From the NCBI RefSeq assembly GCF_029360775.1, contig NZ_JARKMZ010000028.1, positions 558,001 to 622,000 on the forward strand: a DNA stretch of 64,000 nt, read 5' to 3'. Position numbers and translations under genes: made by a program. A model generated the notes under the pieces. The model did no database searches. It was not told the origin of the DNA and saw only the letters and a list, made by a program, of their open reading frames with translations. The stretch comes from Daejeonella sp. H1SJ63 (GTDB lineage: Bacteria; Bacteroidota; Bacteroidia; Sphingobacteriales; Sphingobacteriaceae). The stretch's first letter is position 1, and each line of letters begins with the position of its first letter. This document shows, piece after piece, positions 16,532 to 25,625 of the stretch.

Positions 16532-19500
16532 ATGACATTTCATTTCAAAGGTCAAATCATTTCGGAAACACTTAAAAGATCAGCGTTAGCTGTTGTTGTA
16601 AGCTTTTTGTTATCTGCCTGCGGCAGTAATGACAATAAACTTTTCACCCTCATGAAAAAAGGTGATACAGGTATTGACTTCAGAAATATACTCGAAGAGG
16701 GGCAGGATCTCAATGTGATGAATTATTCCTATTTCTATAATGGTGCCGGGGTATCGGTTGGCGACATTAATAATGATGGCCTTCAGGACGTTTTATTTAC
16801 TGGTAATATGGTTAAAAACCGACTTTTTTTGAATAAAGGTGATTTTAAGTTCGAAGATATTACTCAGAAAAGCGGTGTTTCAGCAATGCAGGGTTGGTGT
16901 ACCGGGGCAACAATGGTTGATATTAATTCAGACGGTAAGCTTGACATTTATATTTGCAGATCTGCGGATATAAATCCTGTCCGGCGCAAAAATCTCTTAT
17001 TCATTAACAATGGAGATCTGACCTTCAGCGAAAAGGCGGAAGAGTATGGTCTTGCAGATCAGGGATATTCAACACAGGCTTCATTTTTTGATTATGATAA
17101 AGATGGTGATCTGGACATGTTTCTGATAAATCATTCTTTACAGCAATACAGTACTGGTGTACAGGAGAATGTTCAATTGCGTAAACAAACGAATCCTGAT
17201 TTTTCCAATAAACTTTTCCGTAATGATAATGGACATTACAGTGATGTTAGCGCTGAGACGGGGATTACCTCAAATGTGCTGACTTTCGGCCTGGGGTTAG
17301 CAATTTCTGATTTGAACAGTGATAGCTGGCCCGATATTTATGTTTCCAATGATTTTAATGAACCTGACTATATGTTCATTAATAATGGCAACGGAACCTT
17401 TACAGATAAGCTTTCTGAAAGCATGGATCAGATTTCTATGTATTCTATGGGCTCAGATGCTGCTGATTATAATAACGATGGATTCCCGGATCTTGTTACT
17501 CTGGATATGCTTCCGGAGGATAATAAGACTCAAAAAATGCATTCCGGAGCAGAAAATTTTGATAAAATGCAGTTTTTATTCGACCGGGGATTTTATTTTC
17601 AGTTTAGCAGAAATATGCTGCAGAAAAACAATGGAGATGGTACTTTCTCTGAAATTGGTCAGCTTGCAGGTATCTCAAATACTGACTGGAGTTGGTCAGC
17701 TTTGTTCTCAGATTTTGACAATGACGGGAATAAGGATCTGTTTGTTACAAACGGTTACGTTAAAGATTATACAGATATGGACTTCCTGAAATATACAATG
17801 GATCAGACCATTAAGGCCAAACAGGAAGGAAAGGAAACAGTGGTGAAAGATTTTATAGAAAAGATGCCAACCATTGTAATGCCGAATTATGCTTTCAAAA
17901 ACACAGGTAAAGACCGTTTTGAAAATATGAACTCAGAATGGGGACTTGATCAAAAGGGTATTTCATCAGGTGCTGCATATGCAGATCTTGATAATGACGG
18001 CGATATGGATCTTATTGTAAATAATACAAATGATTATGCATCTGTTTACAGAAACAATTCAGACAAATTTAATAAGCATAGTTTTTTAAAAGTTAAGTTA
18101 ATTGGTGAAAAACAAAATTCATTGGGTATTGGATCAAAAGTTGTTCTATATAGCAAGGGAAAACAATATTTTCAGGAACAAATGCCTGTCCGGGGCTTTC
18201 AGTCGTCGGTTGATCCTGTTTTGAATTTTGGACTAGGGGATATTAAATCTATTGACTCTCTGAAAGTTATCTGGTCAAATGATAAAACTCAGGTATTGAA
18301 AAATGTTAAAGTTAATCAGACACTTTCGCTTGATATTAAAAACGCAGCAGCAATAACGAAGTATTCTCCGGTACCTCCATCCATTAAGCTTCTGAGTGAA
18401 AGTCCTTTATTGTCATACAGTCATAAGGAAAATCAGTTTAATGATTTTACTATTCAAACTTTACTGCCTAATTATCTGTCAAGACAGGGGCCATGCATGG
18501 CAAAAGCCGATGTCAATAATGATGGCCTGGAAGATATCTTTATTGGTGGAGCAGCCGGACAAGCCGGTGCAATATTTATACAAGCCGCTAGCGGACAATT
18601 AAATCTAAAGGCAGTTCCTGCTTTTGATTCAGATGCTCAATCTGAAGATACTGCAGCAGAGTTTTTTGATATGGATGGTGATGGCGATATGGATCTGTAT
18701 GTTGGTAGTGGAGGCTACGAGTTTGCTGCTGATAATCCTTTATTACAGGACAGGATTTATATCAATGATGGGAAAGGGAATTTCAGTCGTAAAAATACAG
18801 GGTTACCTGCGATGTTAATCAGCACGGGTACTGTTAAAGCTTCAGATATTGATTCTGACGGAGATAAAGATTTGTTTATCGGGGGGCGTCTTGTGCCGGG
18901 CAGGTATCCAAGTTCTCCTGAAAGCAAGATCCTTTTGAACGATGGTAAGGCTAATTTTACTGATGCAAGCAAACAATTTGGATCAGAGCTGACTTCTCTC
19001 GGCATGGTTACAGATGCCTTATGGCTTGATTTGAATAAAGATAAAACTGAAGATCTTATCGTTGCAGGGGAGTGGATGCCTTTAAAGGTATTTATAAATC
19101 GCAATGGTAAATTGAAGGATGCTTCTTCTGATTATATCAAATTTGCTTCTTCAGGTTGGTGGAATCGTATTTATGCCGACGATATGGATGGTGACGGTGA
19201 TAAAGACTTAATTATTGGAAATCTTGGCTTAAACGCCCAATTCCATGCTACTGAAAAGGAACCTCTGAAAATATACTTTAAAGACTTTGATGAAAATGGC
19301 TCAATTGATCCGATCTTCTGTTATTACATTGATGGTGTTTCTTATCCCGCAGCGTCCAGAGATGATCTTATGGATCAGCTTCCGGGTTTAAAGAGTAAAT
19401 TTCTTGAGTATCATAAATATGCAAATGCAACGATTACCGATCTCTTTACTTCCGAGCAGTTGAAAGATGTGAAAGAGTTAAAAGCTGAGATTCTTGAAAC

Positions 19501-19861
19501 TGTTTTCCTTGAGAATACCGGAACTTCATTTAAGTTAAAAGAGCTTCCTGTTGAGGCTCAATATGCGCCTGTATATGCAATGACTTCACTGGATGCTAAT
19601 GGAGATGGTAAGAAAGATTTGCTCCTGGCAGGGAATAATTCATGGACCAGAATCAAGTTCGGACAGTATACAGCAAGTAACGGAGTTTTAATTACAGGCA
19701 CTCCGGATGGCAAGTTTACCTATGTTCCTCAATGGAAGAGTGGTTTAAATATAAAAGGTAATGTGCGCAGCCTTCAGGTAATTGGTAAGGCAAAGGATTC
19801 GGCAGGTCGGATTATATTTGGAATAAATAATGCGGAAGCAAAAACAGTAAAAGTTAATTGA
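16532..19861 (+). CDS. VCBS/FG-GAP repeat lipoprotein with ASPIC/UnbV domain
   Basis: Very large (1109 aa) predicted surface lipoprotein. The signal peptide ends with lipobox LSAC at about residues 27-30. It is built of FG-GAP/VCBS-type repeats with calcium-binding D-x-N/D-x-D-G loops (for example DINNDGLQD, DYDKDGDLD, DFDNDGNKD, DMDGDGDMD), forming two propellers. An ASPIC/UnbV domain lies between them at about 516-590 (FLKVKLIGEKQNSLGIGSKV). Such proteins often accompany SusC/SusD pairs in Bacteroidota and are thought to bind ligands, but no enzyme activity is established. It starts a new unit after the susD terminator and is followed within 35 bases by the cytochrome c-PQQ dehydrogenase gene. 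Confidence 0.92.
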   Translation: MTFHFKGQIISETLKRSALAVVVSFLLSACGSNDNKLFTLMKKGDTGIDFRNILEEGQDLNVMNYSYFYNGAGVSVGDINNDGLQDVLFTGNMVKNRLFLNKGDFKFEDITQKSGVSAMQGWCTGATMVDINSDGKLDIYICRSADINPVRRKNLLFINNGDLTFSEKAEEYGLADQGYSTQASFFDYDKDGDLDMFLINHSLQQYSTGVQENVQLRKQTNPDFSNKLFRNDNGHYSDVSAETGITSNVLTFGLGLAISDLNSDSWPDIYVSNDFNEPDYMFINNGNGTFTDKLSESMDQISMYSMGSDAADYNNDGFPDLVTLDMLPEDNKTQKMHSGAENFDKMQFLFDRGFYFQFSRNMLQKNNGDGTFSEIGQLAGISNTDWSWSALFSDFDNDGNKDLFVTNGYVKDYTDMDFLKYTMDQTIKAKQEGKETVVKDFIEKMPTIVMPNYAFKNTGKDRFENMNSEWGLDQKGISSGAAYADLDNDGDMDLIVNNTNDYASVYRNNSDKFNKHSFLKVKLIGEKQNSLGIGSKVVLYSKGKQYFQEQMPVRGFQSSVDPVLNFGLGDIKSIDSLKVIWSNDKTQVLKNVKVNQTLSLDIKNAAAITKYSPVPPSIKLLSESPLLSYSHKENQFNDFTIQTLLPNYLSRQGPCMAKADVNNDGLEDIFIGGAAGQAGAIFIQAASGQLNLKAVPAFDSDAQSEDTAAEFFDMDGDGDMDLYVGSGGYEFAADNPLLQDRIYINDGKGNFSRKNTGLPAMLISTGTVKASDIDSDGDKDLFIGGRLVPGRYPSSPESKILLNDGKANFTDASKQFGSELTSLGMVTDALWLDLNKDKTEDLIVAGEWMPLKVFINRNGKLKDASSDYIKFASSGWWNRIYADDMDGDGDKDLIIGNLGLNAQFHATEKEPLKIYFKDFDENGSIDPIFCYYIDGVSYPAASRDDLMDQLPGLKSKFLEYHKYANATITDLFTSEQLKDVKELKAEILETVFLENTGTSFKLKELPVEAQYAPVYAMTSLDANGDGKKDLLLAGNNSWTRIKFGQYTASNGVLITGTPDGKFTYVPQWKSGLNIKGNVRSLQVIGKAKDSAGRIIFGINNAEAKTVKVN

Positions 19862-19896
19862 TATTTTTTTGAGTGCAGGTTTTATAGTTTTATTAT

Positions 19897-21438
19897 ATGA
19901 ATAACAAAGTTGTTTATTTTCTGTTTTTTAGTTTTTTAGTTTCAATATTCTTATCATTTAAATCAAATGAAAGTATTCAGGAACCATGGAAGGCCCCGGA
20001 ATCTGCTGATACCATAAAAAGCCCGTATTCATTCACTCCATCATTTATCAGGGAAGGAGAGAAGTTATATAATACCTTATGTGTTACCTGTCACGGACAG
20101 AACGGATTGGGAGATGGTCAGCCCGGCAGATATAAAATTGAACCTGCCAATTTTCATAAGAAGCAGGTTACAGATCAGAAAGATGGCGCTATATTCTGGA
20201 AGTTAAGTAATGGAAGAGGTATAATGCCTGCTTATGGGGTTGCATTGTCAGAGGAGAAGCGCTGGCAATTGATTGCTTATATAAGGCAGTTTGCTAAACA
20301 GAACCTTGATTTGTCTGCAAAGAAAGTAGTGGTGCCTCTTAAAAATTATGGAATAAACAGGGCCGTGCCAAGCCCTTATTTTCCATTACCGGCTAAAGTT
20401 AGCAATGCCATAGCTACTGAGGAACTTGTATTGATGGTAGATACCGTAGCTAAAGGATTGAAGAGGGCATGGAGCCTTACTTTTTTACCTGATCATTCTG
20501 TATTGATTGCAGAAAGAAGTGGTAAAATATTACGTATGAAAGGTGGAAAATTACTTGATACGCTAACGGGTAATATCCCATCAAGTCTGCGGGATATTAA
20601 GCTTCATCCTGATTTTAAAACAAATAACCTTGTTTATCTCTCTTACTATATAGAACCTGTAAAAGCTGCCGGTACCGGAGGTTATACCGCCCTGATGAGA
20701 GCCAGATTACAGGGAAACAAACTGCTTGATGAAAAGACAATTTACAAGGCAGGGCCTTTTAAAAACAATGGAGATTGGTTTGGCAGTAAAATTGGCTTCG
20801 ATAAGGGTTATGTATTTTTCTCGGTAGGAATCCATAGTCCAAGAAATAATGCGCAAAGTCTGTCAGCATTTGATGGAAAAACAATGAGGTTGCATTATGA
20901 TGGCAGTATTCCTAAGGATAATCCGTTTGTTAATACCCCGGGAGCCTTGCCTGAAATCTATTCATATGGGCATCGTATGCACCAGGGTATGCGCCGCGAT
21001 CCTAAAACCGGAAGAATGATGGTGGTTGAATTTGGTGAGTTAGCGGGTGATGAACTTAATGTTTTGAAACCGGGAGCAAATTATGGATGGCCGATTGCTA
21101 CATACAGCCTCGAATACAGCGGCGCAATTATTTCTGAAAGTCCGTTTAAAGAGGGTGTTGAACCTCCAATTCATCACTATGCAATTGCGCCGTCAGATTT
21201 TGATTTTGTATATGGAACTAATTATCCGGCTTGGGATGGTAATATCTTTATAGGGGGACTTGCAACCAAAAAATTGTATCGTTTGGTAATGAAGGACGAT
21301 AAATTTGTTCATGATGAAGCATTATTGCATAATCTCGGCCGTATCAGGGAAGTTGTTTACGGACCGGATCATTTCTTATATGCAATGACTGAGGATACAG
21401 GAATTCTTGTTCGTCTCATTCCTTTAAAGAAATTATAG
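19897..21438 (+). CDS. exported cytochrome c - PQQ-type sugar dehydrogenase fusion
   Basis: Two-domain exported oxidoreductase. After a signal or anchor helix (residues 5-21), a class I cytochrome c domain carries the haem motif C62-V-T-C65-H66 and a probable axial methionine in NGRGIMPAY. Residues about 175-510 form a soluble-glucose/sorbosone-dehydrogenase beta propeller (WSLTFLPDHSVLIAERSG, GHRMHQGMRRDPKTG, LKPGANYGWP). The expected reaction is PQQ-dependent oxidation of a sugar to a lactone, with electrons passed to the fused haem. The haem-domain linker QEPWKAPESADTIKSP is shared with the stand-alone cytochrome at 27.1 kb. Calcium and PQQ ligands were not verified, and PQQ biosynthesis genes are not in the window. 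Confidence 0.88.
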   Translation: MNNKVVYFLFFSFLVSIFLSFKSNESIQEPWKAPESADTIKSPYSFTPSFIREGEKLYNTLCVTCHGQNGLGDGQPGRYKIEPANFHKKQVTDQKDGAIFWKLSNGRGIMPAYGVALSEEKRWQLIAYIRQFAKQNLDLSAKKVVVPLKNYGINRAVPSPYFPLPAKVSNAIATEELVLMVDTVAKGLKRAWSLTFLPDHSVLIAERSGKILRMKGGKLLDTLTGNIPSSLRDIKLHPDFKTNNLVYLSYYIEPVKAAGTGGYTALMRARLQGNKLLDEKTIYKAGPFKNNGDWFGSKIGFDKGYVFFSVGIHSPRNNAQSLSAFDGKTMRLHYDGSIPKDNPFVNTPGALPEIYSYGHRMHQGMRRDPKTGRMMVVEFGELAGDELNVLKPGANYGWPIATYSLEYSGAIISESPFKEGVEPPIHHYAIAPSDFDFVYGTNYPAWDGNIFIGGLATKKLYRLVMKDDKFVHDEALLHNLGRIREVVYGPDHFLYAMTEDTGILVRLIPLKKL

Positions 21439-21487
21439 TTGAGGTTTTTAAAGAAAATTTCATCTGTTTATTTTTCTTGTTTTTAAT

Positions 21488-21535
21488 CCCGCACGTGCGG
21501 GATGGAGCCTTTGATGATTAAACCCCGTAGGGCTC
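21488..21535. repeat. REP-like palindromic element
   Basis: A perfect 14-base palindrome CCCGCACGTGCGGG (21488-21501) is followed by a second pair of short arms, GAGCC (21505-21509) and GGGCTC (21530-21535), enclosing a GC-rich CCCCGTAGGG. Its base composition is unlike the surrounding AT-rich spacer. It resembles a degraded interspersed palindromic repeat. It may also serve as the end of the upstream transcript. Confidence 0.5.
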
Positions 21536-21586
21536 ATTTAGATTTTTTAACAATATATCTGTAAAAACAGTAATCAATAGATACTC

Positions 21587-23233
21587 ATGAAACGAAGAAA
21601 TGTGTTAAAAGGACTTGCCTTGATTCCACTTAGCGGAGCCGTCCTTGGAAAAGAATCGGTCGCCAGTCCTGTCAGTGCCTCAGCGGGACTTGAATCGGCT
21701 TCCATTATAAATAAGCCGGCATTCATGGCAGAAACAAATATTTTTCGGTCAATTGGAGTTGAGCCGATAATAAATTGCCGTGGAGCATATACTATTATCG
21801 GAGGTTCATTAGAGCTGCCTCCTGTACGTGAAGCAATGGAAGCAGCTGCACATAATTTTGTGCAGTATGATGAATTAGCCGAAGGTATTGGTCAGAGATT
21901 GGCTGATTTAACGAAAGCTGAGTGGGGTATGGTTTCTGCAGGTTGTGCTGCTGGTATGAAACATATCACTGCCGCATGTGTAACAGGTGGTGATCCCGAA
22001 AAGTTAATTCGAATTCCGGATCTAAGCGGCTTTGATAAGAACGAAGTGATTATTCCACTTTATTCAAGAAACACCTATGATCATGCTGTCAGGAATATTG
22101 GTGTTAAGATAGTTCATGTTTCCAATGCAGCTGAGCTTGAAAAAGCGATTAATCCTAAAACTGCAATGATTTATGTAAATGCAGTTAACGGCTCATTTAC
22201 TGGTCAGCCATTTTCGCTGGAAGTAATTGCAAGTGTAGCTAAGCCCAAAAATATTCCGGTTCTTATTGATGCAGCAGCCGAGAATCTGACTATTCCTTCT
22301 GTCCATCTTAAGCGAGGTGCAGACCTTGTTGCCTATAGCGGAGGTAAAGCTATAAGAGGACCTCAGTGTGCTGGTTTGATGCTTGGCAGAAAGGATATTC
22401 TGATGTCGGCATGGCAGGCAAGTTCACCTCATCATGGTCCGGGTCGTGATAATAAGGTAGGTAGAGAAGAGATGATAGGTATGATGGCTGCAGTAGAAAC
22501 ATGGATTAAACGGGATCATGATGCAGAATATAAAACATGGACTTCCAGACTTGATTTTATGGCTAAAAGGGTCCAAAACATTCCTGGTGTTAAAACAGCA
22601 ATTGAACATCCCGAAGAATTGTCAAATAAGCATCCAACACTCAGAATTTTCTGGGATCCTGCAAAGTTCCATGTTACCGCTTATGAAGTTGCTGAAGAGC
22701 TGGGTAGTACAAAGCCGAGAGTAGCAATAGGTTCAAGAGATGAGAGCGATGGAACCACTTCAATTGATATTGTTTCAAGTCATATGCAGGATGGTGAAGA
22801 AAAGATTGTGGCCGACAGAGTATTCGAGGTATTGTCCAGAAAGCGTAATCCTAAATCTGATGTCATGGCTGCCCCTGCAGCTAATTTATCCGGTATTTGG
22901 GATGTAGATGTTAAGTTTTTTAGCAGCACTATCAGACATACCATCAATATTCAGCAGGATGGTAACTGGATTAATGGTACCCATAAAAGTCAATTCGATG
23001 AACGCAGCATAGGCGGTACACTTGAAGGTAATCTAATCAAGCTTAGCAGTACTATGCAGCGGCCGGGCGATCGTATTACATTCTATTTCTCGGGTACCGT
23101 GAGTGTAGATAAAATGTCGGGCGATATCCATATGGGAGAATATCGCACCGCTAAATTTACTGCTGTTAAAAATACTGCAAAACCAGCACGTAAGAAAGTG
23201 CTTGTTCCTAAAGGCCCGCCATTGGCAACCTGA
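21587..23233 (+). CDS. Tat-exported SelA/DgaE-like PLP enzyme with C-terminal beta domain
   Basis: Fold-type I PLP enzyme of the SelA-like group that includes D-glucosaminate-6-phosphate ammonia lyase (DgaE) and EF_0838. PLP lysine is K254 in YSGGKAIRGPQ, with D228 (LIDAA) as the partner of the pyridine nitrogen. The N terminus is a twin-arginine signal (KRRNVLKGLALIPLSGAV), implying export with PLP already bound, which is rare. Residues about 435-535 form an added beta-rich domain (GIWDV...GTLEGN...GTVSVDKMSGDIHMGEY) not needed for catalysis in cytoplasmic relatives, followed by a basic, proline-containing tail. The likely reaction is elimination of ammonia from an amino-aldonate to give a 2-keto-3-deoxy acid. 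The substrate is inferred from neighbours. Confidence 0.87.
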   Translation: MKRRNVLKGLALIPLSGAVLGKESVASPVSASAGLESASIINKPAFMAETNIFRSIGVEPIINCRGAYTIIGGSLELPPVREAMEAAAHNFVQYDELAEGIGQRLADLTKAEWGMVSAGCAAGMKHITAACVTGGDPEKLIRIPDLSGFDKNEVIIPLYSRNTYDHAVRNIGVKIVHVSNAAELEKAINPKTAMIYVNAVNGSFTGQPFSLEVIASVAKPKNIPVLIDAAAENLTIPSVHLKRGADLVAYSGGKAIRGPQCAGLMLGRKDILMSAWQASSPHHGPGRDNKVGREEMIGMMAAVETWIKRDHDAEYKTWTSRLDFMAKRVQNIPGVKTAIEHPEELSNKHPTLRIFWDPAKFHVTAYEVAEELGSTKPRVAIGSRDESDGTTSIDIVSSHMQDGEEKIVADRVFEVLSRKRNPKSDVMAAPAANLSGIWDVDVKFFSSTIRHTINIQQDGNWINGTHKSQFDERSIGGTLEGNLIKLSSTMQRPGDRITFYFSGTVSVDKMSGDIHMGEYRTAKFTAVKNTAKPARKKVLVPKGPPLAT

Positions 23234-23240
23234 TTCATGA

Positions 23241-23274
23241 AATACATCCGGGAGTTTTAACTTCCGGATGTATT
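23241..23274 (+). terminator. hairpin after SelA-like gene
   Basis: AATACATCCGG pairs perfectly with 23264-23274 and extends by three more pairs (one G-U) to a TTTTAA loop. The following bases are A-rich, not T-rich, so this is a strong hairpin without a classical U-tract. Its position 8 bases after the stop suggests termination or 3'-end protection. Confidence 0.55.
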
Positions 23275-23361
23275 AAAAAAGACATTTTGGTGTTTTTTTG
23301 TTGCTTTCCTTGGTAACTCTGTATCTTATTTTTAATTTAGATTCATATAACATTATTGAGT

Positions 23362-24666
23362 ATGAAAAAAATATTACTTGCTTTCATTTCTTCACTCATT
23401 CTTACTTCCTGTTCGAATAAAAAGGATTATGAAATTGTTTTCGCGAATCCCGAATTGTATTCTAAAACAGTGGGTTTATTGACTGATGTCATTACCTATG
23501 ACATTTTTAATCCGCCGGTAGCCAGCAGGATTTATGCTTACAGTAATCTGGCAGCTTATGAGGTAATTTCATCTAAATCAGATAAGTATAAATCGATTGG
23601 TGCAAAATTCAAGGATTTTAAGAAACCGGAACTTTCAGATAAACCAATTAATAAAGAGTTTGCTGCACTTATGGCTTTAATGTATGTAGGGAAGGAGCTA
23701 ACTTTTTCAAAAGATTCAACTCAGAAAATTATTGATGGACATATCCAATTGGCAAAAGATAATGGAATGCCTGACGATATATTAGAGAATTCACAGGAAT
23801 ATGCTCATGCTTACAGTAAAGCTGTTTTAGATTGGAGTAAGAATGATAATTATAAGAAAACACGCTCTGACGTTAAATATTCAGTAAATACCAGGGAAGG
23901 CAGATGGGTTCCAACTCCACCTGCATATATGCCTGCTGTAGAACCTAACTGGATGAAAATACGTACTGTTCTGATTGATTCAGCAAGCCAGTTTTTGCCT
24001 AAACCACCCGCAGATTTCAGTAAATCAAAAGACAGTAAGTTTTATGAATTAGCTGATGAAGTATATCAAACCGGACTCAAATTAACAGACCAGCAAAAAG
24101 CAATTGCAGATTTTTGGGACTGTAATGGTTTTAAGGTCAATGTTTCAGGTCATGTGATGTTTGCTACAAAAGCTATGACACCCGGAGGCCACTGGATGGG
24201 TATAACAGGTATTGTAAGTAAAAATCAGAAGGCAGATTTTGATAAAACAGTATATTCATATGCAGGTGTTTCAATTGGCATAATGGATGCATTTATTGCA
24301 TGCTGGAATACAAAATTTACATATGATCTTTTAAGACCGGAAACGTATATCAATCAATTTATTGATAATGCATGGAAACCTTATCTTCAAACGCCGCCAT
24401 TTCCCGAGTATACCAGCGGGCATTCAATCATTTCGAGTTCTGCTGCTACAATTCTGACAAATATTTATGGTGAGAATACAGCTTTTGTTGATTCTACTGA
24501 AAGACGCTGGGGATGGCCTGACAGAACATTTAAAAATGTTAGAGAGGCTGCAAATGAAGCTGCACTTAGTCGTCTTTTAGGGGGCATTCATTATCGTGAA
24601 GCTATGGAAGAGGGCCTGGTTGAAGGTAAAAAGATAGGAGAACTTGTTTTTAGTAAATTGAATTAA
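23362..24666 (+). CDS. PAP2-superfamily, vanadium-haloperoxidase-like lipoprotein
   Basis: Exported lipoprotein with lipobox LTSC at about residues 15-18. The C-terminal half has the PAP2/vanadium-peroxidase signature: a lysine-containing KAMTPGGHWMGI segment, FPEYTSGHSIISSSAA, and RLLGGIHYREAMEEG, which supply the Ser-Gly-His and Arg/His anion-binding residues. The fold hydrolyses phosphate esters or, with vanadate, oxidises halides; which applies here is unclear. The start is the ATG at 23362, as an upstream TTG at 23356 adds only two residues. It sits between the PLP enzyme and a cytochrome lipoprotein, with separate hairpins on either side, so it may be transcribed alone. Its link to sugar catabolism is not obvious. 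Confidence 0.85.
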   Translation: MKKILLAFISSLILTSCSNKKDYEIVFANPELYSKTVGLLTDVITYDIFNPPVASRIYAYSNLAAYEVISSKSDKYKSIGAKFKDFKKPELSDKPINKEFAALMALMYVGKELTFSKDSTQKIIDGHIQLAKDNGMPDDILENSQEYAHAYSKAVLDWSKNDNYKKTRSDVKYSVNTREGRWVPTPPAYMPAVEPNWMKIRTVLIDSASQFLPKPPADFSKSKDSKFYELADEVYQTGLKLTDQQKAIADFWDCNGFKVNVSGHVMFATKAMTPGGHWMGITGIVSKNQKADFDKTVYSYAGVSIGIMDAFIACWNTKFTYDLLRPETYINQFIDNAWKPYLQTPPFPEYTSGHSIISSSAATILTNIYGENTAFVDSTERRWGWPDRTFKNVREAANEAALSRLLGGIHYREAMEEGLVEGKKIGELVFSKLN

Positions 24667-24698
24667 GGCTCTTAGCTCAGGTGCTGGTCTAATTACAG

Positions 24699-24732
24699 AG
24701 GTTCGATATTTATGTCGAACCTTTTGCTTTTT
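24699..24732 (+). terminator. intrinsic terminator after haloperoxidase-like gene
   Basis: AGGTTCGA (starting at 24699) pairs with TCGAACCT ending at about 24722, with an AT-rich loop and T-rich tail (TTTTGCTTTTT). Confidence 0.75.
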
Positions 24733-24870
24733 AAAATTATTTGGATCAGTTCAGGTGCTGCATGTCATTGACTGACAGTTGATTTGCTATTTTTATTTAA
24801 AATCTGAGTTTTTTTGAATAGAATTGCGGTATACAATGTTGTATAGTCAAGAGTTAACAGTATCAAAACA

Positions 24871-25416
24871 ATGAAACGAATTTTTATCCTGGGTGTATGT
24901 GCCCTTTTTATCGCTTGTAACAGTTCATCTGAAAAGGCGAGTGAAACAGATTCATCTACCGTAGTAACAACGGATACGACTGCAGTGGTTTCAACAACTG
25001 ACACTACTGGTGCGGCTGTTGCTGCTCCTGTTCCTGCTGAAAGTCCTGCAGTTAGTCAACCTGTTACAGAAACAAAAACTCCTGAAGCTGCTCCTGCTAA
25101 AACAGCTGCCGTAAAGGAATCGGCCCCTGTTAAACCTGCCGCTGCTGCTGATAATGTTGACCTTAAAAAAGGTGAAACTCTGATTTCAAAATCTGATTGT
25201 TTTGCTTGCCATAAAGTTCAGGAGAAGGTTTTAGGACCATCCTACAAAGACGTAGCAAACAAATATGAAAAAACCAAAGCTAATATCGATTATCTGGTTA
25301 ATAAGATTAAAACCGGCGGAAGCGGTGTTTGGGGAGCAGTTCCGATGTCACCACATCCTGCATTATCTGATGACGATTTAAAAGCAATGGTTCAGTATAT
25401 TCTGAGCCTTAAATAA
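24871..25416 (+). CDS. c-type cytochrome lipoprotein with Ala/Thr/Pro-rich linker
   Basis: Small electron carrier tethered to a membrane. The lipobox is FIAC (C16). Residues about 17-94 are a low-complexity Thr/Ala/Pro linker with repeated TDTT motifs. The C-terminal domain is a c551/c552-type cytochrome with haem motif C110-F-A-C113-H114 and a probable axial methionine in VPMSPHP, ending in LKAMVQYILSL. A flexible tether would let the haem move between partners such as the PQQ dehydrogenases and a terminal oxidase. Flanked by hairpins on both sides, it appears to be its own transcription unit. Confidence 0.9.
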   Translation: MKRIFILGVCALFIACNSSSEKASETDSSTVVTTDTTAVVSTTDTTGAAVAAPVPAESPAVSQPVTETKTPEAAPAKTAAVKESAPVKPAAAADNVDLKKGETLISKSDCFACHKVQEKVLGPSYKDVANKYEKTKANIDYLVNKIKTGGSGVWGAVPMSPHPALSDDDLKAMVQYILSLK

Positions 25417-25420
25417 TATA

Positions 25421-25470
25421 TATAAATACAGGGTTCTGAAATTTAAATATTTCAGAACCCTGTATTTATA
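25421..25470. terminator. 22-bp perfect hairpin after cytochrome lipoprotein
   Basis: Bases 25421-25442 are exactly complementary to 25449-25470 with a 6-base loop (TTAAAT). It starts 4 bases after the cytochrome stop codon. The stem core is GGGTTCTGAA. The outer A/T pairs give weak U-tracts on both strands, so it could end transcription from either side. Confidence 0.75.
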
Positions 25471-25625
25471 CTACCTTTTAAGTTACAGGATCTTTCTCAC
25501 CTTATACTGTAACAATTTAACTTGCAATTCTTAGGCTTTCTGTATTAGCTACCAGTGAATTATTATATTTAGGCATTTAATAGGGGATAGCCTGCATTTT
25601 TAACTCATATACTTAATCAAATACT

